Assembly: GCA_028564705.1 (NCBI GenBank)
Contig: JAPXFQ010000189.1
Span: forward strand, 2,321,501-2,385,500
Origin: Apricaphanius iberus
Lineage: Eukaryota; Chordata; Actinopteri; Cyprinodontiformes; Aphaniidae
Reading direction: 5' to 3'
DNA: 64,000 nucleotides
Every line of letters begins with the position of its first letter. Positions within the stretch are counted from its first letter, which is position 1. Under the pieces are notes generated by a model that was not told the origin of the DNA, searched no databases, and worked only from the letters and a program-made list of their open reading frames with translations. The translations under genes and the position numbers were made by a program. Below, in pieces: positions 42,355-54,550 of the stretch.

Positions 42355-43161
42355 GTAAAACTATTAATCTTTGCAGTCCTCCACTCACTTTTCAAACACT
42401 TTCTTACAGTAATCTGTCCCTGAGGGTAAGAGAGAAATCACAAAATCCATCCTAAACTGTTGCACTTTGTGCAGCAAACATAAATCCCAAATTACAATGG
42501 AAACATATTTTATTCTCATTTAAACCAAATACTAAGTTAATGAAGGATAGCAATATTTTGTTTTTTTGTTTTGTCCTAATGCATTATGAATCGGTTAGTT
42601 CATCGTTAAGTAGCTGTAAAAAAAAAAAAAAATGGAGAAACATATCCAGATCCTTTATTGACATCCTGCAAACAATTGTCAAAATATTTCAGTATTTTGG
42701 TATGCATTAAACCCAATTACTTTGATTTCTAAAAACAAAACAAAAACAACATAAAGAATGAAGCAGTTGCTTACACCCAAACATTTTTATGAATTGGAAC
42801 CATCTGCAACTGTTTTGAGTGTTTGAATGTTTTGAGTTGACTCTGCATTGAGTAGTCCATGTGTTGGGAAAGCGTTGTACCTGATCCAGCAACTAATGGC
42901 TAATGGTGAACAGTCTACGATGAAAAACCCCGATAGCATTACTCCAAGAAAGGACAACGTCAAAGTATGAAATTGGGGTAAAAACTGGACAAGGATCAAA
43001 ACGCCAATGTCATGATGAATCATAGAGAACCCAAAATGCACTGATTTCAAGGTAAAAGTAAAGATGTTTTAATGAGCCAAAAAAATGAACTTAAATAACA
43101 CAGGGAATTAAACATTGAGAATATTGATGGAGAATCCAGATATAACTGAAAAAAACCCACT
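42355..43161. other. No feature recognised
   Basis: AT-rich intronic DNA with an A(15) run near 42618. Confidence 0.45.
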
Positions 43162-43798
43162 GTTGTGTCCCAATTCAAGGGCTGCATCTTTCGAAGGACA
43201 GTTATGTCACAACACCATGACAAAGGCTTTCCAAATTCGAAGACTCCTTCAAATGCCTTCTACGAACCTGGCCTTCTTTTCCCAGATTTTAAGGATTGAT
43301 CCGGTGTATCCTTCACAGCTCACCACATTCCAAGATGCATTGTCATTCAGTAGCGGAAATTATCCATGAAATAGCAGAAGTTATGTAATCCTGCAGATCA
43401 AATAAAATCACTTCACCTGGAAATGATTACCTCTCATTTGGAGATATGAAACATGGCATTTATGGTAATACTGCTGTATCTCCTCTAGAAAACTTGAAGA
43501 TTTCAAGCTCCTTTTTTAGCAGTTTGTGTTCAGCGTTGTCACACTTGATGGGTGATAGGACATTTTCCAAGTAGGGTTGGGAATAAATCTGAAGACCATC
43601 CAAATTCATATCTACTAACATCCAGCCTACCCAGTCAAAAAAGGACCCGGCTTATGTCGACCAAGACGAAGGTGTCCTTTAAACTATGCAGCCCTTAACA
43701 TCTTGATATCTTGTCTACCCGGTCAATGAAGGACCCAGCCTCCAACAACCGGGTGGGATGGGTCCTTTGAAGGATGCAGCCCCTGCATTTTGACACAG
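43162..43798. mobile_element. Non-autonomous DNA transposon with imperfect terminal repeats
   Basis: TTGTGTCCCAATTCAAGGGC then TGCATC and CGAAGGAC on the left face the complement on the right (GGACCCA ... GATGCAGCCCC ... GACACAG). No coding frame and no clear target duplication. Confidence 0.5.
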
Positions 43799-44326
43799 CC
43801 CATTTATATACTGAAGAGAAATTGAGAAGTGAAAGGAAAAGCCACAGAGAGAGATTAATCGGAAGGTAAGTGAAAACACCTGGGAGAGAAAGAAGGTGGG
43901 GAGCAATTAGGATTGCAGAGAGAGCTGGGAAGAAGAGCTAACTTGCACACCAAGGTCCTATTTTCATGGAGAGAAAACAGGTCTAGATTTAAAAACAGTC
44001 CGTAAAAACATCAACACAATAAAAAATAAATAGATAAATAAATTGTCCACATGAACTGCTGAAAATGCTGTAGTACCTATGCCAGGCCCATAAACAGGGT
44101 TTGAGAACAGGGAGGAATGCAAACAAAGTGGAAGAAGAACACACAGGGAAGAAAAGACAGACAGGGGCATGACAACTAAACTAAGTATACTAAAATATAT
44201 ATTTACAATCACAAAGTAGAAGAACATTCATAACTGGTAACAAATAACATATGTAAAATAAAATACTGTATTAATTAAATTTTACAAGTTCAATACTTTT
44301 ACGCTAAGTCCTTAAGCGGTTGCCGT

Positions 44327-44347
44327 GGGGGGGGGGGGGGGGGGGGG
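44327..44347. repeat. Uninterrupted run of 21 G
   Basis: G(21) followed by CGGGGC. The next 80 bp (44348-44430, GACATGTCGCCAGAC) read as an inverted 3' SINE fragment. Confidence 0.9.
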
Positions 44348-44430
44348 CGGGGCTGTGCCTATCTCCAGCTGTCAATGGGCGAGGGGGAGGGTGACCCCTG
44401 GACATGTCGCCAGACTTTTTTAGTGGTTAA

Positions 44431-45465
44431 ATACTTTTACATCCTTACTTAAATCATGTTCTAACACATTTAACCCATCGTCTATTTTGTGTTGTGTTAT
44501 ATTCTGTTTTTAATGGTTCTCAACAGACTTCAGATTACCTTTCCTACCAACTGGGATTATATGATTTATTAATATGAATTTAGAAGATTGCGGCGGAAGA
44601 ACTTCTCAGCGCTCACAGCGTCACATTCAGTCATGTCATTACAGACAAAAAATCTGAGCTGTCACAGATGGCTTGCCAGGTCTTTTTTGTTTTTGTTTTG
44701 TTTTTTTGCCTTTTCCTGTGTTAAGGTACAACATTCAACATCTAAAATTCTTTAGTTTCAAATGTGTCAGACATTGAGTGTTATGTTGTGCTGCCCTCGT
44801 ATTTTCCAAGTAAGTGTTTTCATATACATTTTATTAAACTTAAATATTGTGTTACATGATTTTTGAACTATATCCAATGAGTTCCATAAAAGAATCCCAA
44901 TTACAAGAAACCCTTTTTGTTTTTGTTAGGTGCGTGAATATGGTACACATAAATGACCTTTTCTTCTATTGTTACTGTATGTGATTAGTATAGCTTTAAT
45001 GAAGCTTCATCCTATGTGTGCTTAACATATAGATCACTAAATTTTTTATAAATTATCTTTGATATAATTGATATGGGGCTTCCAAGTTTGCTGTCAGAAT
45101 AACCCCCAAAAATTTGATTTCTAAAACACATTCAATATGTACATACTCTATAACTAACTTTCTAAATTCATTTTTTTCTTTATTTCCAAACATCATATAA
45201 TTTGTCTTATCCCAGTTTAAAAATTTTTTTATTATTATCTAACCATTTTTTTAATTTAGTAATTCTCTTTTAATATTGGCCATTAATTATTTTTTTTATG
45301 TGTCCTGTCTATCAGTTTGCTACCTAGAATTGATGTCTGAGTACCAAGTACAAGACCAACATATTTACTTTCCCAAGCAGAGCATTACAGCTTTGCTATA
45401 ATACTCCACTTGATATATATGTATGAAAAATCTTTATCTTTATCTTCTAAAATCTTTATTAGTGA
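44431..45465. other. No feature recognised
   Basis: AT-rich, no supported feature. Confidence 0.45.
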
Positions 45466-46600
45466 TTACTGTGGGTTTAATTTCTTGAAGTTATGGACAC
45501 AAAATTGAGATAAGAAGGAAGAAAGTAAGAAGATGAGTAAGAGAAATAGGACCGGTAGAAGTGTGAACTGACGATAAAAGATAGGGAGGTAAACAAAGAA
45601 CACAAGAAAACATCCCAGTCCTCCACCTCTGTTGGACGGCAGAGAAGTGGTAAAACAGAACAAACAACAAAAACCACCAATAGAACAGAACAACATTAAC
45701 AAAACGGATCTAGTAATATATACTAAGAATTACACATTCACTACACACGGATTAATGAACACAACACTAATGTTTCCGGTAAGCTCCTGGTACCAACTAA
45801 CTAATGATGATAACCTCAGCTCAAGATATGTCCGTACTCACCAAATTCCCCACACCTATCTGTGTGTGTGAGCATGCAGGTGTGAATAAGGTTTCCACAT
45901 GCAAGTGATTGATAGCTGGTGTAAGGAACCGTCAATCTGTCCTACAGGAATCAACACAGACATGAAGGAGGTGGGATCGCAAGGACGAGTCCCCGGGCTC
46001 CGCCGGAAACCGGCTACGCCAGGGCGGGCCCGGAACAGGACCCGAAAGCCATGGGGACCAGCATGGCCCCGATCAGGGATCAGCCCACAGGGGTCCACCG
46101 CCGCCGCCACAAGGCAGGAGGACCCGCAGCCGGCCAACGGACGACACATGCCACCGCCACCCTGGACCAATCCCCACCGCCAACAACCCAGCCCCCCCAC
46201 ACACACATTCCAGGGAGCCACAGTGGATGCACACCCTCCGCAGGCTGTGCCCAGCCAGCACCTGAACATCCAGATCTACCAGCCCCCGGGTCCAGATCCC
46301 GCCCCACACAGAGCGCCGAGACCAGGGGCCCAGCCAATGCTGGACAGCCCCCTCAAATGAACCGACCAGGCAGTGGAACCCCACACGAATGGAACCAACC
46401 TACCTTGCAACCCCGGCACCCCCATAAGTGGTGCCCCAGTCAGTCCGACGACGGCGTCGGCCGGAAACAGCAGCCTCCCAATACACCGGCCCACCCAGGA
46501 CCAGCCAGGCATGTACCAGGACCGAGGCGGGCCGCATCCGGGCCCCCAGCCCCAGTCATCGAGAACCACCATCGACCAGCGGGCAAATCATGAGTTGCTG
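45466..46600 (+). repeat. Interspersed repeat with GC-rich proline-codon-rich part
   Basis: Two parts: an AT-rich part (45466-45890), matching the complement of 49130-49400, and a GC-rich part (45891-46600) with GATTGATAGCTGGTGTAAGG and GACATGAAGGAGG, matching the complement of 47570-47730. The GC-rich part is open in several frames at once, a composition effect. Such regions occur at the ends of fish retroelements, but I cannot name the family. Confidence 0.5.
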
Positions 46601-47454
46601 TTTGGCCTTGTGGATTCATTAAATCAACATTAAAGTCACCAATAACCTATTATTGTTACACTTTAATATTACAATATTATCACATTATTACACAATGCAG
46701 CGTCACATTAGCAGGGATTGAATTCACCTGATTTTCGTTCATGGTACCAAATAAGCCTGGCATTAACTGTTACTCTAATTCAAGTGAGGGTATTTTAAAT
46801 TAGACAAATTGCCCTTATAAAATCTGGGGTTAAGATGTGTTATGGGATTTATTGATTTAAAAGAAGAATAGACGATGAACCATTAGCCTCACAGATTTAA
46901 AATAGAATACAAATCTTGACCTTGGCCTTCAGATGTTATGTAACACCTAATTTCTGATTAATTTATCTGAAAATATAATGAGGATACAATGTTTAATGTA
47001 GGCCTACATGGTAAGATGCTATTTCACATTTTGAGTGTTGCCTTTAATTCGTCAAATGAAAATAACAAATTGATATCTAACACAATCAGGTTACTACCCT
47101 TATCTCTGTCTGTGACATTCCAAACTAAATGAGTGTTCCATTTTTGTCCTTTTTCTGATTCAAAGGTTATTGAAGGGTTTACGAGGAATCATTGTGTCTG
47201 CAGAGTTTCAGAAGAGTAATTGTGACCTTGATGGAACTTTCTCTCACTTCTGTATGTTGCTGGCCTGTATGTCTTTCATTGTGTGTTTGTTTCATCTGAT
47301 CCATTTGTAGGAACTTATTTATCTTTTGAGGAAACACATACAGGAAGAAAAGCAGAAAAAAAATCATAAGACAAACAAAAACTTGGAATAGGAATGCTGG
47401 GTTTGTTGTGTTAAAATGTTTTTGAAATTAACTTAAATAAAATTTCTTACATGA
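46601..47454. other. No feature recognised
   Basis: AT-rich intronic DNA. Confidence 0.45.
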
Positions 47455-47740
47455 AGAATGGGACGCTAGGTGCCATGGCCCTCACCTTGAGAGATGGGAC
47501 TTTACCAATGGGCTTGCCCCTTCAGCCTCCCGGGCCGCAGCATTGTAGCTGCTGGATGTTCCCCTGGGGCTTCCTTCTGTTCCACTCTTGGGGGAGTGCA
47601 ATCAGCCCTGCGTTAGTCCGCCTGGGGCTCCTAGGCTCCCCGGCCTCCTTCATGTCTGCGTCAATTCCTGCAGGACGGATTGACAGCTCCTCATACCAAC
47701 TATCAAACACTTTGTGTTTGTGTTGCACACCCACATCTTC
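47455..47740 (-). repeat. Inverted copy of the GC-rich repeat
   Basis: The complement shares GTTTGATAGTTGGTATGAGG, TCAATCCGTCCTGCAGGAAT and GACATGAAGGAGG with 45900-45970. It stops about 45 bp from candidate exon 2. Confidence 0.6.
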
Positions 47741-47787
47741 CTTTCCCCATGAAAATTCTGTAGATTGAGCCTCTAAACTCATCTTAC

Positions 47788-47927
47788 CTTCATGTATTCT
47801 CCACATGATGATAACTTCACAAACAAAAAGTAAAAGACATGCCTCAGAAATTACATAATCAGTTTGCAGTGAGTTCTGTGAAGTGACAGTGCTGCTGCTA
47901 CCATCGATAGTGTCAAACTTGACGTTC
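47788..47927 (-). CDS. Unknown host gene, candidate exon 2 (description of the whole gene)
   Basis: Acceptor TTTTTTCTGGGGCATTCATATTAG, donor GAAG followed by GTAAGA, 46 open codons: 'NVKFDTIDGSSSTVTSQNS' and a hydrophobic helix 'ACLLLFVCEVIIMW'. With the other nine pieces (51486-51536, 42264-42301, 42032-42094, 35272-35349, 34224-34292, 32512-32524, 32207-32293, 29289-29398, 28308-28361) it gives 703 bp in which every intron phase matches: one frame of about 232 codons closed by a stop, roughly 23 kb long. The product has no family I recognise; it looks helix-rich with scattered cysteines. The true 5' end lies beyond 51.5 kb or was not found. I infer a host gene from splice signals, phase agreement and lack of transposon motifs. 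Confidence 0.5.
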
Positions 47928-49129
47928 CTAATATGAATGCCCCAGAAAAAATGATATAAAACTGAAAACATGTGTGTAGTTAACTTTAGCTTTAATGAGT
48001 TTACAGAATTTATATTTTAATATTTTATATCAAGAAAACTAAATAGGGCAATAAAATAATATGTTTTGCGTGTGTTTGTGTGTATGTACGTGTGTGTGCG
48101 TGTACGTCGACTTATACAGATGCAGAGTCAGCTTTAATGTTTGTCCCTAGTTCTCGTACTAATGACCCGTTGGGCCATTATAAATTCTGTTGAACATAAC
48201 TGTTAGACCAGGATAACAAACATTTCATGTCTGGTTCAGTACTTGTTTTGTCCTGGATTGGTTGAGGCCTGGCATTACTCCTGGTGTGTCTTGATTTTGA
48301 GCCCTTTTGGCCTAGCTAGTTTTAGTCCTGGACTGTTTTAGTAATGGGTTAGTTCTAGCTGATGTTTCCTGATTGAGTAGTTTGACCAAGCTAAAGCTTG
48401 TTCACGTAACGTATATGTCAGTATATGTGCATTATGTTCTATTGTGCTTGCAATTGCCATTGTGATAATGAATGTTCTCCCTTTTCTGTAAACAAGTACA
48501 TATTTCTGTAGTTTTTTCTTGTTTTGTAGGCTTTGTACTCATCTTTAGACATTTTAACCATGCTATGTGATAAGTATATTTTTTAAGTATACACAGCATG
48601 TTTAATGGGTTAAAACGTATCTGTAAAAATTCTAGGGGGCCCAGAAATTTTGGTTTCCATAGGGCCCAGCATTTCTGGTGGCAGCCTTGTCTACATATAT
48701 ATTCTTAGGATGAGATTTGTCATGGTTTGGTTTCTTTGCTATTATTCACTCCTGCAGTAATGTCTCTTCTCCTTCCCTTCCTCCAGGCGGAGCAGTGGGC
48801 CTGGGGCGTGTCAGCACACCTGGACTCTATCATCATCAGCCATTTCAGTATTTAAGGACCAAACTTTCATTCATTCAGTGCCAGACGGTTGTCAACACCA
48901 CATCTCTGACTACCCAGGACCACTGCCTGCCTTGGTTATTCAATGCCCCTTGGATTTTTGTGAGGACTTTGATTTTGTTTTTGCTCCAATTTATTATTTG
49001 TAATAAAACCTTTTGATTTTTCTGCACAGCACTTGTTCCCTGTTTTTTTGGGACAGCATCTTGGGTCTCGTTCAACCTCATGACAAGATTACCATCAACA
49101 GACAATTGGTGCCAAGATCTTTTCAGTGG
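47928..49129. other. Intronic DNA with a TG-rich microsatellite
   Basis: 48066-48110 is an impure TG/CG microsatellite (GTGTGTTTGTGTGTATGTACG). 48720-48860 looks like a repeat fragment (GCGGAGCAGTGGGCCTGGGG). Confidence 0.45.
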
Positions 49130-49400
49130 CATTGTTGTTGTATACCCATTGTTTTGTGTTGTGAATGTGTTATTCTTAGTTCATATTATTTGTTTTGTTA
49201 CTGTTGCTCCTTTTTATTGTTTTTTTCCCCCACCTCTCTGCCGTCCTGCTCATGTGAAGGACTGGGATGTTTTCTTGTGTTCTCTTTGTTCCCCTTCGTC
49301 ACTTGTATCGTCAGTTCACACTCCTATCTCTTCTGCCTCTCTTCTTCATGTTCATGTTCTATTAATATGATGCACCATCATGTCTTAATTATCAAGGTTT
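49130..49400 (-). repeat. Inverted copy of the AT-rich repeat part
   Basis: 49240-49330 shares CTCTCTGCCGTCC, GGACTGGGATGTTTTCTTGT and TATCGTCAGTTCACAC with the complement of 45520-45660. Confidence 0.65.
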
Positions 49401-50072
49401 GTGACAGTGTAAAATGTTATCACTGTATTATGTGACATCCTGCAGTCCAATTTCAACATAAACTGCATTTATTTTCTCAACAAATATGAACCACAGCGGA
49501 GCAGTCAGTTACCTGTTCTTCTGACAAGGAGATTTTAGCCTCTGCTTTACAACACATCTAGGCCTTTACCAAATTCCAGGAAGAGCGATAACATTCACTG
49601 GAGTCGTTGCGCATCGATTTATCTCATAACATTTACAGAACCCATCCCTCCTGTTTGCAACATAAAAGACTGTCATCCTTCTCCAATATCATCTAAAGGA
49701 ATTAAGTGATGTTTTCCCTCTTTTGTCTGATTCCTCCACCTGTAGCTTTTATCTGAATAAATTATTTGATAGGTTATTTTTTTCGATTACACAACCAATT
49801 ATGTTTGGTGATTGCTTTGTCTTTTTCTAATCATAGCTTCTGTTTTTTCATGATTCTATCGTTGGCTATGGAATAAGTGTTTTTCCTTTTAGCAACAAAT
49901 AACAGCTTAAACGTATAAGTTGCACCCTTCGGAGGAGGATCAAAAACAATATCCAATTTCATTAAGCAACTGGATTCTGTATGACATTTACAGACCTAAG
50001 TATGCAGTCTTTTTTTTCTTCACTTTCGTAATCTTTGACCCTGCTTTGATCTCAATAATCTTCTTGCAGGCC
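49401..50072. other. No feature recognised
   Basis: AT-rich, no supported feature. Confidence 0.45.
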
Positions 50073-50290
50073 TGTCAAACTCCGGTCCCTGCGGGCCAGT
50101 GTCCTGTAGCGATCCATCGCTGGTCCAACATACCTAAATCAAATGGCTGAATCACATCCTCAGCACATATCCACTTCATTTTGCTTAATAACTGTAGAAT
50201 ATGATTCAGATGTGTCATAGAAGTAGAAAGACATCTTAAAGCTGCGGGACACCAGCCCAATAGGACTGAAGCTTGACATCTGTGCCTGAC
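50073..50290. mobile_element. Palindromic MITE
   Basis: CCTGTCAAACTCCGGTCCCT ... GCCAGTGTCCTGTAG on the left pairs imperfectly with GCTGCGGGACACCAGCCC ... GAAGCTTGACATCTGTGCC on the right, giving ~90 bp arms. 16250-16312 is an end fragment of the same family. Confidence 0.6.
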
Positions 50291-51485
50291 TGGTATCTAA
50301 AATAAGTCACATTCTGTCTTTTGATCTTCCAGTAACTGCCTGTGTTCATTTTCAGTAATAAATCCTGAATCTCCTTAGTTTTTAGGAGTAAGTTATTATT
50401 ATTTTTTTTTCACAAACTATTTTCCCAATTTTTGGATTTCTTCTTTCAGGTATTACTTCCCCGTAATCCCCAGCTTTTCTTCAGCTGTTCCATGTCCATT
50501 GGCTAGTTTGGCAGGTTTACAAGCAACAATCACCCACCACAGTCCTTAAAGCTATTTCACGTCATTCACTCCATACACTTGATCTTCCAGTCTTTTTGTA
50601 TTCAATTTTAGATTCCACTACCCATTCTCTTCATTGCTTGTGTTTGTGTTTGGTTTGTTCCTTTCAGGGTCATTCATTTCACTTTGCCTGCCTCCCTGCC
50701 ACATGTTCCATTTGGGTTCTCAATACAATCATCACAATTTTACATTCTTTCTAATACAGACAGTTTATTTCACACAGCAACAATAACTGCAACTGCTTCT
50801 AAATCAATAAACCATATTGAGAAGTTATATTACTGTTAAAATGTATTTCAATACACTGACTGAATTAAAAACACTCCATAAAATAAGTATAATATATGGC
50901 TTGTGCTGTTTTGGGAGTTTAACAACCTGATACAGAATTGGCTAAATTGATTTTTTTAGGATAATGATTCTTGAAATGAACATTGATATGGTGCGTTTCC
51001 TTTGTCAGGATTTCCGGTGGACAAGGAGCGGCGATCAGGTAAAGCTTGGCACTCCTTGGCACGGATGTGAATCACCCCGGGTTCATGGCGGCTGAGTTGC
51101 TCAGGAGGCTGTGGCTGGGGGTTGTAGGCGGACCGTGGAGCAGGCTGATAAACAGACGATAGAAGTCTAGGCTGGTCGTGTTGAATGATTTAATTGGAAC
51201 TACTAGACTGGCTGGAGGAATCCTTCTAGTTTGGCTGATACGCATGGATGGATCAGGAGCTCTGGCCATGGGATTACCGATGACTGAGCGAAGTGAAGGT
51301 GAGTGGAAGGATCTTTTATACTGAAGAGAGAGTGGAGTGACTGTCAGGGAACTCATCAGACATGTCTGGTCTGAGTTGGATCTGATGACTTCCTGACACC
51401 CTTTGGTTTCCACACCATGATTGGATTAGTTTTTCACAACTTGAGCTAGTAATTTTTCTTTCTTGGAAATGAGGGAAAGTTTTAC
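50291..51485. other. AT-rich DNA, then LTR-like repeat at 51000-51420
   Basis: 51000-51420 (GTCAGGATTTCCGGTGGACA ... CTTCCTGACACCC) has the composition of an LTR or retroelement flank. No protein motif. Confidence 0.35.
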
Positions 51486-51536
51486 CACAAAAAGTCAATA
51501 AAAACAGGTGAAGACGAATCAATGTGGTCCACTCTG
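51486..51536 (-). CDS. Unknown host gene, candidate exon 1 of those found
   Basis: Acceptor TTTTGCAATCACTGCAG, donor TTTGTG followed by GTAAAA. One base, 16 open codons ('RVDHIDSSSPVFIDFL') and two bases that join exon 2 to form a tryptophan codon. The entry phase shows that at least one more exon lies upstream. Confidence 0.4.
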
Positions 51537-52555
51537 CTGCAGTGATTGCAAAATTCAACTTTCAAGTTTATGGAGAATTTTAGTAGTTTAGAAGTCAGCC
51601 TTTGGTAGAATGTGAATAGCTGCCAACTTCAATTTAGGATCATCTCTGAAAATCCACCAAAGTGTGAATAACAACTAATTGTTAAGGCTAATACAATTTA
51701 CTACATATACTTAACTTTGAAGCTCCTGTGTTACTTGTAAGGTTTCGAAAAAATCTGATTTAATCTGTCAGTTAAATCACTCCCAATGGCAGTATTTAGG
51801 TTGATTGAAGGGCCAGGCTTTCTCTGGAAACCAGAAAAGGATTGGCCGGAAGAAATCATGGAGACCAGCATTCCAGTGGATGATGCAGAAGTTAAGAAAG
51901 ACTTTACCGAAAAACATATTTAACTGCTTAACTGCATATTTTATTGCTTACCTATTACTCCGATATCTTCAACCAAATAAGGTCTGATCTTTTCTCCAGT
52001 CTCCGACTCCCCAGCCTTCCAGCTCGATCTCCTCTCTAATCAAAGCGGAGACCCTGCTTGTTGAGTATCTCCAGGCATTGCTCATCCTCCATCCTCCCCT
52101 CTCCCAGGGTGGCTCCCGCCCGCGTCTCGGCTCGTCTTTCCCGCTCCTCAAGTATCTCCAGTCCACGGCTCATCCTCCATCCTCCCATCTCCCCAAGTAG
52201 CTCCAACCGGTGGCTCAGTTCGTCCTCTGTCTTCCCCACCCTTAATGCTGACATCCTGTCACTGATTGGTTGCTGCCCAGCGTCTGCTGCCCCAAAGTTA
52301 CATTTTCACAACTTCATGCAGTGGCTGCGTGGCCTCCTTGAAAGACAGAAGCTGCATTGACGTGCTGATGCCAGCTGCGCCGAAGCACACGACTAGTTGC
52401 ATGGCAGCTTGACGTCCACATGCTGCATAGGTACCATAGACTTTGCATGTAATCTAGCTGCCCTGCTGCATGGCAGAAAAAGGCGGTCTGAATGTGCCAT
52501 TATAGTGAGAGTGTGAGTGTGAGTGTGTTTATGGAGTGATTTTTACTTTGTTGCC
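51537..52555. other. No gene recognised
   Basis: 52040-52200 has a weak tandem pattern (CATCCTCCATCCTCCC, twice, 90 bp apart). No domain. Confidence 0.4.
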
Positions 52556-52559
52556 AAGT

Positions 52560-53224
52560 AGAGCATTTTATCTGGAGGTAACAAACTCACTGGATGAATG
52601 CTGTGTGGAGATTCATAAGTAGAAGAGGACAAGTATCTCACCTGCTGTGTGATAATGGCACCAATTTTACTGTAGAAAATAGGGAATTGAAGGAGGCTCT
52701 TGTTCCACTTCATCACAACTGTATCGAAAGAGCACTCATACCAGCTGGAGTAGATCAGAAATTTAATCCACCTGGAGCATCTCATTTTGGTACAGATTGG
52801 GAGCATGATTAGAACAATAAGAAGTATTCTCAAATCTGTGCTGCATCAGCAACGTTTGGACGAAGATGGGTTTCACACAGTTCTTCGTGAAGTTGAGACC
52901 TTATTAAATGACCGACCTATTTCCCAGCTGTCAGAGGATCCCATCAATCTCGAGCCCCTTATGCCAAATCATAGTCTCCTCCTGAACAGCAACCCTGCAT
53001 TACCACCTGGACTATTTGGAAAACGAGAACTGTATATAAAACGAAGATGGAGACAGGTTCAGTACATCCCAGATCTGTTTTGGAAACAGCGGGTCAGAGA
53101 GGGTCCTTTGCTACAGGAAAGGCAAAAATGGAATAGAGAAAAAATACATGTCCCCTTCATACATGGGGACATCGTAAAAGTCATGAACTCAACTGCCTCT
53201 CAAGGCTCTTGGTCACTCAGATGA
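52560..53224 (+). pseudogene. BEL/Pao retrotransposon integrase remnant
   Basis: 'FISRRGQVSHLLCDNGTNF' holds the second catalytic aspartate of the DDE integrase. 'NPPGASHFGTDWEH' is the region of the catalytic glutamate. After a frameshift at about 52800 'IRTIRSILKSVLHQQ', 'VETLLNDRPISQLSEDP', 'LMPNHSLLLNSNPALPPG' and 'RRRWRQVQYIPDLFWKQR' continue into 'GDIVKVMNSTASQGSWSL', all typical for the BEL/Pao integrase C-terminus. One frameshift divides it. The rest of pol, gag and clear LTRs are absent. Confidence 0.85.
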
Positions 53225-53984
53225 GTGTTTGAAACCTTCCTGACAAACATGGATTTGTGTGGTCTGACAAATTTTTGGGCGTATTTGACCCCGGAAGGGC
53301 ATACAGTTCTTGACCGCTATGGCAGCCGTTGGAATGTGTTTGTCAACTGAAAGTGGCGGGAAATTAGTAACTAAAAATAAATTGACTATTTCAACAGAGA
53401 CAAGTGCAGCCTCTTCATTGATTAGCAGTACAAGCGGATAGTACCAGCATTGCATCATCCAGGTCAGTCCCAGGAGTTAAAACCTCACTGTGGCACAGTT
53501 TTAGATCAAGTCCCTGTAGCATTAATTGGCTGTAGGCTTGCTATGGTATCAATTATTGAATTATTGTCCCAGTACTTGTCCCTTGTACTGAAGTATAGAC
53601 TGAATGTCTGATTGTAATAATCTTTTCAGTAAAAAAGCTGGCAAATTCATTGCAGGCCCTGTTGGAGGGTTAGGGTTAATCTATCTCAGATTCAGGTCGG
53701 TTCGAGGGCAACTTTTGAGGCCCGATTACAGCTCCACGCACACGTTTCCAGCGGCAGACAGGCAGCGCAAGGCAGATAATTACCGTTTCACCTGTTTTGT
53801 GAAGCAAAGATCGCCGCAAAACTTGCGCTATGCGCACTATGAGTCAAGGCTGTGCGGATATTGGTGCCTACCTTTTGTTCTCCAGCTGTTTTTGGCTGAA
53901 AGGGGGAATGAGAGCGTCAAAGGAGATCAACTGTTTAACTGTCAGCTGACTGAGTGGAGTATGCTCGGTTGGAAGAAATTATTA
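53225..53984. other. Possible BEL/Pao 3' flank
   Basis: The sequence after the integrase (53225-53460) is probably the untranslated tail of the same element. 53640-53980 includes a CpG-containing 127-residue frame without a known domain. Confidence 0.35.
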
Positions 53985-54330
53985 TAAGCCTGTTACCTGG
54001 AAGGAGAACGACCTGCAGGGCGACAGCCTGGGGGGAAAAACTGTTCTTGTGTCGGGTGGTTTTGGCGTACAATGCTCTGTAACCCCCGCCTTGATCGGAG
54101 GAGCCTAAACAGATTGTGGCCAGGGTGTGAGGGGTCAGTGGTGATTTTTCTGGCCCGCTTCCTGACCCTGGACTGGTACAGTTCCTGAATGGAGGGAAGA
54201 TCAGTACCTATGATCCTCTCTGAGGACCTGACTGTTCTCTGCAGTCTGACCTTGTCTTGCCTGGTGGCGGATCCGAACCAGACAGAGATGGATAATGCCT
54301 ATTTTTCAGTTCAAAGCTTTGAAAAGGTCC
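53985..54330 (-). pseudogene. LINE C-terminal fragment, CR1/Rex1-like
   Basis: On the minus strand 'RLQRTVRSSERIIGTDLPS', 'IQELYQSRVRKRARKITT' and 'DPSHPGHNLFRLLRS' are the conserved end of the reverse-transcriptase protein whose plus-strand relative lies at 36370-36860. Frame breaks occur near the end. Confidence 0.65.
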
Positions 54331-54418
54331 AGCATGATGCCGAAATCGCACATAAAGGCATGAGTATGGATTCCAAATCACAAAATGCTTGTATGAGTGT
54401 AGTAAAATAATAATTTTT

Positions 54419-54550
54419 AGGCCGGTTTGAAGAGATAAGTGAAAAAAAAAGAAAAGACGTCGTCCCCCTCCAGCGATGTCATCGTCCATCACGATGTTTT
54501 ACTGTATACATCGTTAGCTCTCAATTTGGGGGACATCGCCCAACCCTAGA
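54419..54550 (-). mobile_element. DNA transposon end fragment, hAT-like
   Basis: Inverted CTAGGGTTGGGCGATGTCCC followed by ATCGTGATGG-type sequence is a common fish transposon end. No partner end found. Confidence 0.4.

Noticed and set aside
45856..46633. Proline-rich frames up to 180 codons
   Set aside because: Multiple frames on both strands are open over the same GC-rich repeat; the part recurs inverted at 47.6 kb, so it is repeat sequence, not a gene.
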